A DNA stretch of 49,002 nucleotides from DASUGM01 sp036274055 (GTDB taxonomy: Bacteria > Acidobacteriota > Vicinamibacteria > Vicinamibacterales > SCN-69-37), in the NCBI GenBank assembly GCA_036274055.1, contig DASUGM010000122.1:1-49002 (forward strand). The letters run 5' to 3'. Under the pieces are notes generated by a model. That model saw only the letters and a list, made by a program, of their open reading frames with translations, was not told where the DNA came from and made no database searches. The position numbers were made by a program, and so were the translations under genes. Below are positions 33,331-40,697 of this stretch, piece by piece (positions within the stretch are counted from its first letter, which is position 1; the number at the start of each line of letters is the position of its first letter).

Positions 33331-34070
33331 TATTTCTGGAACACCCGCAGCAGCCGCGTCAGCGGATCGTAGAACCGATCCACCACTCGTTCCTTGAGCG
33401 GGATGATCGCGTTGTCGGTGATCGTGATGTGCTCCGGACACACCTTGGTGCAGCACTTGGTGATGTTGCAGTACCCGATCCCGAACGCCTCTTTCAGCTC
33501 GGCGACGCGATCTTCGGTGTCGAGCGGGTGCATCTCCAGCGCCGCGGCGTGGACCAGGAAGCGCGGACCGATGAACTCGTCGTGCTTGTGGTGATCGCGG
33601 AGGACGTGGCAGACATCCTGGCAGAGGAAGCACTCGATGCACTTGCGGAATTCCTGGACGCGATCGATGTCTTCCTGCTGCATCCGCCAGGTGCCGTCGG
33701 CGGCGTCGGGCTTGCGCGGCTTGAGCGGCTTGATCTTCTTCTTGACCTCGAAGTTCCACGATACGTCGGTGACGAGATCCTTCAGGTGCGGAAAGGCGCG
33801 CATCGGCTCGACGGTAATCGGCTGATCGGCGGGCAGCGTATTCAGCCGCGTCATGCACATCAGCTTCGGCGAGCCGTTGATCTCGGCCGAGCAGGACCCG
33901 CACTTGCCGGCCTTGCAGTTCCAGCGGCAGGCGAGATCCGGCGCGCTCTTCGCCTGGATCTGGTGCACGGCGTCGAGCACGACCATGCCCTCGCTGACCT
34001 CGGTCTGGAAATCCTGAAAGTTGCCCTGACCGGCGGCACCGCGCCAGAGGCGGAACGTCTGCATCGCCAT
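33330..34070 (-). CDS. sdhB: Succinate dehydrogenase iron-sulfur subunit
   Basis: A 246-residue protein that passes electrons from flavin to quinone through three Fe-S centres. CRWNCKAGKCGSCSAEI and a later MC give the [2Fe-2S] ligands; CIECFLCQDVC and CCTKVCPEH give the [4Fe-4S] and [3Fe-4S] ligands. The ATG at 34070 is two bases after the sdhA stop and preceded by GAGGAG within the end of sdhA. An alternative ATG two codons later is possible. It ends at the repeat element that separates it from the hydrolase. Complex II links the citric acid cycle to the quinone pool. Confidence 0.95.
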   Translation of the reverse strand: MAMQTFRLWRGAAGQGNFQDFQTEVSEGMVVLDAVHQIQAKSAPDLACRWNCKAGKCGSCSAEINGSPKLMCMTRLNTLPADQPITVEPMRAFPHLKDLVTDVSWNFEVKKKIKPLKPRKPDAADGTWRMQQEDIDRVQEFRKCIECFLCQDVCHVLRDHHKHDEFIGPRFLVHAAALEMHPLDTEDRVAELKEAFGIGYCNITKCCTKVCPEHITITDNAIIPLKERVVDRFYDPLTRLLRVFQK

Positions 34071-34072
34071 GG

Positions 34073-35884
34073 CTACTTGTTCTCCTCGATGACCGCCTGA
34101 AGCTCCGCGGGGATCGGCGGGATCGGGACCCGCGAGAGCGTCATCTCGCCGTGCGCGCCTCGCTGAATGACGAAGTTGAACGTGCTGAACTCGTCCGACT
34201 TGTTCGGAAAGTCCTCGCGGAAATGCGCGCCGCGGCTTTCCTTGCGCTCGACTGCGGTTCGCGCGATCGCTTCCGACACCGTGAGCAGGTTGTGGAGGTC
34301 GATGGCGGTGTGCCAGCCGTTGTTGTACTCGCGATTGCCGGTGATGCCGGCCTTCGCGGCGCGTGCCTTCAGACCGTCGAGACGGGTGATTGCCTCGCGC
34401 ATCTCGGACTCCTGGCGGACGATGCCGACGAGGTCCTGCATCATGTCCTGCAGATCCGACTGCACCGCATAGGGATTCTCGCCGGCGGCGCCGCGCTCGA
34501 ACGGCGCCAGCGCCTTCTTCGCCGCCGATTCCACCTCGGCGCTGTCGATCTTGCCGGCGCCGTGCTGCTTCGCCCACGCCGCCGCGAACTGGCCGGCGCG
34601 CTGGCCGAAGACGATCAGGTCGCTGAGCGAGTTGCCGCCGAGGCGATTGGCGCCGTGCAATCCGGCCGCCGCTTCGCCGGCGGCGAAGAGTCCCGGCACC
34701 GTCGACATCTGCGAGTCGCCGTCAACACGAATCCCGCCCATCGTGTAATGCGTCGTCGGCCCGACTTCCATCGGCGTCGTCGTGATGTCGAGATCGGCAA
34801 GCTGCTTGAACTGGTGATACATGCTCGGCAGCTTCTTCTTGATGTGCTCGGCCGCGTTCGGCAGCTTTTCCTTGATCCACGCGATGTCGAGGAACACGCC
34901 GCCATGCGCTGATCCACGGCCGGCCTTGACCTCGCGGTTGATGCAGCGCGCGACGTGATCGCGCGTCAGCAGCTCCGGCGGACGATTCGCGGTCTTGTCG
35001 CCCTGGGTGTAGCGCCAGCCCTCTTCCGCGTCTTTCGCGGTTTGATTCTTGTAGTTGTCCGGGATGTCGTCGAACATGAAGCGCCGGCCGTCCTTGTTCT
35101 TCAGCACGCCGCCTTCGCCGCGGACCCCTTCGGTGACGAGAATGCCGCGGACGCTCGGCGGCCACACCATCCCGGTCGGATGGAACTGGATGAACTCGAG
35201 ATCCTGCAGCGCCGCGCCGATGTCGTAGGCCAGCGCGTAGCCGTCGCCGGTGTACTCCCAGCTGTTCGAGGTGATGCGAAAGGCACGGCCGAGGCCGCCG
35301 GTGGCCATGACGACGGCCTTGGCGTTGAAGACCATGAACCGGCCGCGCTCTCGATCGTAGGCAGTGGCGCCGACGCAGCGGCCGCTGTCGGTGAGGAGCG
35401 CGATGACCGTGTGCTCCATGTAGACGTCGAGGCCGCGATGCACGCCGTGATCCTGCAGCGTGCGAATCATCTCGAGTCCGGTGCGATCGCCGACGTGCGC
35501 GAGCCGCGGATAGCGATGGCCGCCGAAATTACGCTGCAGGATGCGCCCGTCTTTCGTGCGATCGAACACCGCGCCCCACGCCTCGAGTTCGCGAACGCGA
35601 TCCGGCGCCTCCTTGGCGTGATGTTCGGCCATGCGCCAGTTGTTCAGGTACTGCCCGCCGCGCATGGTGTCGGCGAAGTGCACGCGCCAGCTGTCGCGAT
35701 CGTCGACGTGCGCCATCGCCGCCGCCATGCCGCCCTCGGCCATCACCGTGTGCGCCTTGCCGAGCAGCGACTTGGTGATCACGGCGACCTTGGCGCCATG
35801 CGCCGACGCCTCGATGGCGGCGCGCAGTCCGGCGCCGCCGGCGCCGATCACGAGAACATCAGTGTTGATTACCGGGTAGTCCAT
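34073..35884 (-). CDS. sdhA: Succinate dehydrogenase flavoprotein subunit
   Basis: A 603-residue FAD enzyme that oxidises succinate to fumarate. VLVIGAGGAGLRAAIEASAHGA binds FAD; FGGHRYPRLAHVGDRTGLEM includes the covalent-flavin region; HYTMGGIRVD and NRLGGNSLSDLIVFGQRAG are active-site blocks; HTAIDLHNLL and SRGAHFREDFP occur in the C-terminal domain. I use ATG 35884 (MDYPVINTDVLV); a TTG at 35908 would extend it into repeat sequence. It is preceded by the repeat at 35902-36007, which lies between sdhC and sdhA in the same operon. Confidence 0.96.
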   Translation of the reverse strand: MDYPVINTDVLVIGAGGAGLRAAIEASAHGAKVAVITKSLLGKAHTVMAEGGMAAAMAHVDDRDSWRVHFADTMRGGQYLNNWRMAEHHAKEAPDRVRELEAWGAVFDRTKDGRILQRNFGGHRYPRLAHVGDRTGLEMIRTLQDHGVHRGLDVYMEHTVIALLTDSGRCVGATAYDRERGRFMVFNAKAVVMATGGLGRAFRITSNSWEYTGDGYALAYDIGAALQDLEFIQFHPTGMVWPPSVRGILVTEGVRGEGGVLKNKDGRRFMFDDIPDNYKNQTAKDAEEGWRYTQGDKTANRPPELLTRDHVARCINREVKAGRGSAHGGVFLDIAWIKEKLPNAAEHIKKKLPSMYHQFKQLADLDITTTPMEVGPTTHYTMGGIRVDGDSQMSTVPGLFAAGEAAAGLHGANRLGGNSLSDLIVFGQRAGQFAAAWAKQHGAGKIDSAEVESAAKKALAPFERGAAGENPYAVQSDLQDMMQDLVGIVRQESEMREAITRLDGLKARAAKAGITGNREYNNGWHTAIDLHNLLTVSEAIARTAVERKESRGAHFREDFPNKSDEFSTFNFVIQRGAHGEMTLSRVPIPPIPAELQAVIEENK

Positions 35885-35901
35885 TACTTGTCTCTGTTCA
35901 T

Positions 35902-36007
35902 GGGGCAATGGGTGAATGGGTGAATGGGAATCAATGCTTGAATGATTGAATTCAAATTCGCGCTCGGCCGCACTCCGTCATTGATTGATCCATTCACCCA
36001 TTGCCCC
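35902..36007. repeat. Octamer hairpin element GGGTGAAT inside the sdh operon
   Basis: Left arm 35902-35936 with GGGTGAAT units and right arm 35979-36007 are inverted repeats around a non-repeated centre of about 40 bases. GGGGCAATGGGTGAATGG is mirrored as CCATTCACCCATTGCCCC. It lies between sdhC and sdhA, so any transcript covering both would contain the hairpin. Confidence 0.9.
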
Positions 36008-36026
36008 AATGCCTCATTAACGAGGA

Positions 36027-36851
36027 TCAAAAAAGGCGCCAGTCCGACCAGATACCCATGGCGCACATGCGCACGTACAGGTCCGAGAAGCCGACCCAGA
36101 TCAGGCTCGTCCACGCCCACTTCATGTGCCAGCGGTTGAGGCAGCTCACGCAGGCGTAGGCGGTCTTGCGCACCGGCCGGCCGGAGATGACGTCGAGGAC
36201 GCCGCCGGCGATGTGCCGCAGCGAGTGACAGCCGAACGTGTAGCACCCGAGGAAAATCACGTTCAGCGTCAAGACGATGGTGCCGACACCGATGCCGAAC
36301 TGTCGCCCGCCGCCAGGCGACGGCCACCACATCGCCACGTAGGCGTCGTAGGCGAGGATGCCGATGAACACGATCGCGACGTAGAGAAAGTAGCGGTGGA
36401 TGTTCTGGATGACCAGCGGGAACCAGCGCTCGCCGAGGTACTTCTTGCGTGGCTCGCCGACGGCGCAGCCTGGCGGGTCGGCCCAGAATGCCTTGTAGTA
36501 GGCGCCGCGATAGTAATAACAGGTCAGCCGGAAGCCGACCGGGCCCCACAGAATGAGAGCCGCGGCTGAGTAGTGCAGAAACGACGGCCACCACGCCGGC
36601 TGCGCCGGGCCGCCAAACCACGAATGCGGCGACGGGCCGAACAGCAGCGGTGAGTACATCGGCGACAGGTAGGGGCCGAACTCGTAGTTCGCGTTCGAAT
36701 AGCCCGCCCAGGTCGAGTAGATGATGAAAGCGGTGAAGCCGAGGAAGGTGGCGGCCGATTGAACCCACCAGGCGTCGCGACGCGTGGTCTCTCCGAATCG
36801 GCGCGCGGCTGGCAAAGTCGTCGCGGGCACGCCCGGACGATATCTGAACAC
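36027..36851 (-). CDS. sdhC: Succinate dehydrogenase cytochrome b membrane subunit, single five-helix type
   Basis: A 274-residue membrane protein. Five likely helices lie at about 30-50, 92-115, 148-172, 180-210 and 235-258. Histidines suited to haem are placed in these helices: FLHYSAAALILW, IHRYFLYVAIVF, CHSLRHIAGG and RWHMKWAW. The single five-helix subunit resembles diheme type-B complex II, and no sdhD is present. GTG at 36851 is the start used. It is the first gene of sdhC-A-B, flanked by an octamer hairpin on each side. Cysteine-rich AYACVSCLNRWH is an odd feature near the last helix. Confidence 0.85.
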   Translation of the reverse strand: MFRYRPGVPATTLPAARRFGETTRRDAWWVQSAATFLGFTAFIIYSTWAGYSNANYEFGPYLSPMYSPLLFGPSPHSWFGGPAQPAWWPSFLHYSAAALILWGPVGFRLTCYYYRGAYYKAFWADPPGCAVGEPRKKYLGERWFPLVIQNIHRYFLYVAIVFIGILAYDAYVAMWWPSPGGGRQFGIGVGTIVLTLNVIFLGCYTFGCHSLRHIAGGVLDVISGRPVRKTAYACVSCLNRWHMKWAWTSLIWVGFSDLYVRMCAMGIWSDWRLF

Positions 36852-36853
36852 CT

Positions 36854-36964
36854 GTTAGTGAGGCAATGGGGTGAGTGGGTGAGTGGGTGAATCAATGAGG
36901 CAATGCGCCGCTCTGTCAATGCCGGCATTTCCGCATGCACTCAGTGCCTCATTGCCCCATTAAC
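36854..36964. repeat. Octamer hairpin element GGGTGAGT upstream of sdhC
   Basis: GTGAGTGG units at 36870-36890 form the left arm, and GCCTCATTGCCCCATTAAC at 36946-36964 mirrors its outer part. The centre contains the palindrome ATGCCGGCAT at 36919-36928, also present as TGCCGGCATT in the loop of the element at 43163. The last four codons and stop of the amino-acid permease lie in the right arm. Confidence 0.85.
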
Positions 36965-38418
36965 AGGGACCGTTTCCGTCCGTACAAGAAGTAGATTGCC
37001 AGTCCAACGAGCATCCAAATCGCGAGCCGTTCCCAGGTTTCTCGCGGAAGGCTGAGCATCAGCAGAAATGACACCAGCGCTGACGCGATGGGCACAAACG
37101 GCACCCATGGCGTGCGGAAGGGCCGCACCAGGGCCGGATGCGTGCGGCGCAGGACGAGCACGCCCAGCGACACGACCACGAACGCGAAGAGCGTGCCGAT
37201 GCTGACGAGATGACCGAGCACGCCGATCGGCGTGAACCCGGCGGCGAGCGCGACGATCACGCCGGTGACGATCGTCGTCAGGTGCGGGGTACGGAAGCGC
37301 GGGTGCAGCGTCGACATCCACGGCGGCAGCAGGCCGTCGCGCGACATCGCCATGAAGATGCGCGGTTGCGCCAGCATCTGCACGACCATTGTCGAAGTCA
37401 GGCCGGCGATGATGCCGATCTTCAGGATGATCGGCAGCCGCGAGGTCAGCCATGCCAGCCCGGTGCCGGCCGACTCGGCGCGGACCTGATCGATGGCGAC
37501 CGCCATCGGCGCCGGCACGCCGAGCGTCGCGTACGGCACCAGCCCGACGAGCACGAACGACACCGCGACGTAGAGCACCGTGCAAATCGCGAGCGATCCG
37601 AGAATGCCGCGCGGCATGTCGCGCTGTGGGTCGCGCGCCTCCTGCGCGGCCGTCGACACCGCGTCGAAGCCGATGTAGGCGAAGAAGATCACGGCAGCGC
37701 CGCGAACGACCCCAGACCAGCCGAATTCGCCGAATGTGCCGCGGTTCTCGGGAATGAACGGCGTGTAGTTCTCAACGTGAACGAACGACACGCCGGCGGC
37801 GATCACGATCAGCACGACAGCGACTTTGACCACGACCATCACCGAGTTGACGCTCGCCGACTCCTGCACACCGCGGACGAGCAGCAGGGTCACGAGCGCC
37901 GCGATGATCACCGCCGGCAAGTTGAAAATCGCGGTGCCCGCCGATCCATCGGCGAAGATCACCGCCGTGCCAGGCGCGGCGCTGACGACGGCGGGGAACG
38001 CGATGCCGAGATCGTGCAGCAGCGAGACGACGTAGCCGGACCAGCCGACCGCGACCGTCGCCGCGCCGAGCGCGTACTCCAGTACCAGGTCCCAGCCGAT
38101 GATCCAGGCGACGAACTCGCCAAGCGTCGCGTACGAGTAGGTGTACGCCGATCCGGCAATCGGGACGGTCGAGGCGAACTCCGCGTAACAGAGTCCCGCG
38201 AGCGCCGACACGACGCCGGCAATGACCATCGAGATGACGATCGCCGGCCCGGCGTTGGCGGCGGCGGCCTGGCCAGTGAGGACGAAGATGCCGGTGCCGA
38301 TGATCGCGCCGATGCCAAGGGCAATCAGGTTCATCGGTCCCAGCACGCGCTTCAGACCGTGGGTGGACTCTGCGCCGTCGAGCAGCGCCGCGAGCGGTTT
38401 GGTGCGAAAGAGCGACAT
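36949..38418 (-). CDS. APC-superfamily cationic amino-acid permease (CAT/YhdG-like)
   Basis: A 489-residue transporter with about twelve helices. ATG 38418 gives MSLFRTKPLAALLDG, as in this family. IALGIGAIIGTGIFVLTG is the first helix; GAVIFFAYIGFDAVSTAAQEARDPQRDMPRGI is the helix 6-7 region of APC proteins. VRPFRTPWVPFVPI lies before the last two helices. It exchanges or imports amino acids across the inner membrane with protons; the substrate is not read. The C-terminus (LLMGQ) is encoded by the right arm of the repeat at 36854-36964, so it may be shifted from the ancestral end. Confidence 0.93.
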   Translation of the reverse strand: MSLFRTKPLAALLDGAESTHGLKRVLGPMNLIALGIGAIIGTGIFVLTGQAAAANAGPAIVISMVIAGVVSALAGLCYAEFASTVPIAGSAYTYSYATLGEFVAWIIGWDLVLEYALGAATVAVGWSGYVVSLLHDLGIAFPAVVSAAPGTAVIFADGSAGTAIFNLPAVIIAALVTLLLVRGVQESASVNSVMVVVKVAVVLIVIAAGVSFVHVENYTPFIPENRGTFGEFGWSGVVRGAAVIFFAYIGFDAVSTAAQEARDPQRDMPRGILGSLAICTVLYVAVSFVLVGLVPYATLGVPAPMAVAIDQVRAESAGTGLAWLTSRLPIILKIGIIAGLTSTMVVQMLAQPRIFMAMSRDGLLPPWMSTLHPRFRTPHLTTIVTGVIVALAAGFTPIGVLGHLVSIGTLFAFVVVSLGVLVLRRTHPALVRPFRTPWVPFVPIASALVSFLLMLSLPRETWERLAIWMLVGLAIYFLYGRKRSLLMGQ

Positions 38419-38498
38419 GGCGCCGCAGCGTAGCGGCGCGGACTCCACGGGCTCTATCCCGTGACCTTCGGTCTCCGCTGTGCTTCTGCGAAGGTCGA

Positions 38499-38602
38499 TG
38501 AAAAAGCCGTCGGGTGGCTTTTTCGCGAGACGGGGACCGTGGCTGCTCGTGCAAGCAGCCCCGTCCCCGTTCCTTTGAAAAAGCCACCCGACGGCTTTTT
38601 CA
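38499..38602. repeat. REP-like two-part hairpin with perfect 26-bp outer arms
   Basis: Arms 38499-38524 and 38577-38602 are exact inverted repeats (TGAAAAAGCCGTCGGGTGGC core). The inner part holds GACGGGGACC and CCCCGTCCCC with GGCTGCT and AGCAGCC, so a second hairpin forms inside. It lies between two same-strand genes. The right end includes the stop codon of the unknown protein at 38600. GGGGACGGGG-type sequence also occurs at 48409-48565. I see no transposase gene. Confidence 0.85.
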
Positions 38603-39625
38603 GATCACGCGGCCCCAACGGCCGTCGCGCAGCCGGTAGGCATGATTCGCCGTCACGATCGCCTCGCCATCCGTCAACCGGCCGCGCAGCGTGTGGATGT
38701 GGCGCGCCGCGAGGTTGGTCAACTCGGCGCGCTCGGCGTGCGGCGGCCCGATGCGCTCGCCGACGCTGGTCACCGCCAAGCCGGCGCCGCCGTCGAGTCG
38801 GTCATCAATCAGCGCGCGCCAGGTCACGCCTTCGTGGCTGCCGGGTTTGATCGCGAGCCGGCCGCCGGCGACGAGTCTGCCGCCGATCTCGACCCCGCCA
38901 GGCGCCGGCCAGAGGACGAGATCGAAGGCGCGCTCCACGTCCCGCCGCTCGCCGTCGTCGGCGGCGACCATCCACTCGCGCGCTGGATCGCCGCCGAGCC
39001 TTCCGCAAAGGCGCAACCTGAACTGGCGCTCGAGCGTCGAGACCAATGTCGGGATGACGACCGCCGCCAGGTCGCCCTTGTCCATCACGTCGCGCGGATC
39101 GAAGCCGGCATCCATCAGCTCGCGGCCGAACGTCGCCGAGTAACCGCGTTTGTTGGAAAGAAAGCGCACAACCGGCGGTCGTGCGCTGAGGATGCCGCGG
39201 ACGGTCGCCGCCGAGTAGATCGATTCCCACCATCGATCGGCCGGAACGAAGGGCAGCGTCGACAACTGGACGTCCTGCACGAGCACGCCGCCGGGCCGGA
39301 GCAAACGCGCCACCAGCCGGCCGAACGATGCTGCGTCGGCGAGATCTCCGGCGTCGATCCTGATCGCACGATCGCGCGCCGCATCGTCAATCGCACCGGC
39401 GCTCATGAGTGAGGCGACTTGCAGTTCCGGGTAGGCGAGCAACCACTCGCGGACTGACGCGTCAGTGTCCGGCCCGGCGCGATCGATCGCACACAGGGTG
39501 ACTTGCGACACCAGCTGCGGCCGCGCCGCGGCGATGCTCTCGACGAGTTCGCCGGCGTGATGGAGGTGGTCTTCGACGATCACGAGCGGCCGCCGCTCCA
39601 CGCCGGGCGCGTCGATCCACGACAT
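38600..39625 (-). CDS. Hypothetical protein with a Rossmann-like segment
   Basis: A 341-residue protein that I do not recognise. It begins MSWIDAPGVERRPLVIVEDHLHHAG. The middle holds LVARLLRPGGVLVQDVQLSTLPF, resembling the strand after the SAM pocket in methyltransferases, but a GxGxG motif is lacking. FLSNKRGYSATFGRELMDAGFDP and LTNLAARHIHTLRGRLTDGE have no match that I know. No signal peptide or helix is present, so it is likely cytosolic. It is divergent from the GDSL gene and ends in a REP-like hairpin. The function is unknown. Confidence 0.6.
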   Translation of the reverse strand: MSWIDAPGVERRPLVIVEDHLHHAGELVESIAAARPQLVSQVTLCAIDRAGPDTDASVREWLLAYPELQVASLMSAGAIDDAARDRAIRIDAGDLADAASFGRLVARLLRPGGVLVQDVQLSTLPFVPADRWWESIYSAATVRGILSARPPVVRFLSNKRGYSATFGRELMDAGFDPRDVMDKGDLAAVVIPTLVSTLERQFRLRLCGRLGGDPAREWMVAADDGERRDVERAFDLVLWPAPGGVEIGGRLVAGGRLAIKPGSHEGVTWRALIDDRLDGGAGLAVTSVGERIGPPHAERAELTNLAARHIHTLRGRLTDGEAIVTANHAYRLRDGRWGRVI

Positions 39626-39649
39626 AGCCCCCTACTGTATCGCCCACCC

Positions 39650-39655
39650 TATAAT
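39650..39655 (+). promoter_or_regulatory. Consensus -10 box TATAAT
   Basis: TATAAT sits 22 bases before the GDSL ATG at 39678, with GGAGG as the ribosome binding site six bases before it. A -35 box at the correct distance is not evident. The box lies between divergent genes. Confidence 0.4.
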
Positions 39656-39677
39656 GCAGACGCATCGGAGGCACCTG

Positions 39678-40655
39678 ATGAAGCTGGTCCGTACGTCGCT
39701 TGTTGCGATCGCGATCGTCCTGGCGTTCACGCGGCCGTCGTTCACCGAAGGCCAGAACTATCCTTCCCATCTGATCGTATTCGGCGACAGCTTGTCGGAC
39801 ACCGGCAACGATTTGCTTGCGACGAGCGGGTTTGGGCTGGAGATTCCGCCACTCGGGATGTACTACCAGGGGCGCTTTACCAACGGTCCAGTCGCGTTCG
39901 AGTACCTCTGGGCGATGCTGCGTAACGCTCCGCCGTTCATCCAGCCGTCGCTCGCGCTATCGGCGCTCCCTGCCAACGGCGCCGTCAGTTTCGCGTTCGG
40001 CGGCACCGGCAGCGGCGTGCAAACACTGACACCGGGCGGATTTCTAGCGCCCGGTCTCCTCGGTCAGGTGCAGATGTTCCAGGCCGCGCTGCACGGCCAC
40101 CCGGCGCCCGCGAGCGCCCTCTACGCGATCTGGACCGGACCAAATGACTATCCCGCCGAGCCGTGGCGCGAATTCCTCGACCCGGAAGTCGTCGTCGGCA
40201 ACATTGCGACCGCGGTGACGTCGCTGTACCAGCTTGGTGCCCGAAGGATACTGCTCGTCAACATGCCCGAGATGTCGGCGCCACCCGACATTCTGGCGCG
40301 GCACAACAAGCTGCTGCGCAAGGCCTCTGAGCTGCTCGATGCCCGCCTCGCCGGACTGGAGATCATTCAGGGCGACCTCGTCGGCCTTCTCCCGAGCCTC
40401 GTGCCCGAGTTCGAGCCGGCGCTACCGCTTGTCGACGTCATCGTGCCGCCGGCGCCGGGCGCGCCGTATCCGAATTCCTTCTGCCTGTTCATCGATCCGA
40501 CGACGTGTCCGACCGTTCCAACCTTCGCGATGGAACAGAAGTTCCTGTTCTGGGACGCCGGCCATCCGACGACGGCGGTGCACGAGCGCGCCGCCGAGCT
40601 CCTGTTCGAGCAGATGCGCAAGGCTCTGCGGAAAGACGCCAGACTTCCGCATTAG
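39678..40655 (+). CDS. GDSL/SGNH family esterase or lipase, exported
   Basis: A 325-residue hydrolase. ATG 39678 follows CGGAGG and opens a signal peptide (MKLVRTSLVAIAIVLAFTRPSF). Block I is FGDSLSDTGND with Ser38; block III is WTGPND; block V is WDAGHPTTAVH with Asp293 and His296. A long middle insert of NGPVAFEYLWAMLRNAP and SFAFGGTGSGVQT resembles SGNH lipases and thermolabile haemolysins. It probably cleaves esters in the periplasm or outside. The following sensor gene starts 42 bp downstream on the same strand. Confidence 0.92.
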   Translation: MKLVRTSLVAIAIVLAFTRPSFTEGQNYPSHLIVFGDSLSDTGNDLLATSGFGLEIPPLGMYYQGRFTNGPVAFEYLWAMLRNAPPFIQPSLALSALPANGAVSFAFGGTGSGVQTLTPGGFLAPGLLGQVQMFQAALHGHPAPASALYAIWTGPNDYPAEPWREFLDPEVVVGNIATAVTSLYQLGARRILLVNMPEMSAPPDILARHNKLLRKASELLDARLAGLEIIQGDLVGLLPSLVPEFEPALPLVDVIVPPAPGAPYPNSFCLFIDPTTCPTVPTFAMEQKFLFWDAGHPTTAVHERAAELLFEQMRKALRKDARLPH

Positions 40656-40697
40656 CGTCAAGGTCAGCGCCGGCGCTTCCGCGCGCCGCACCACGTC

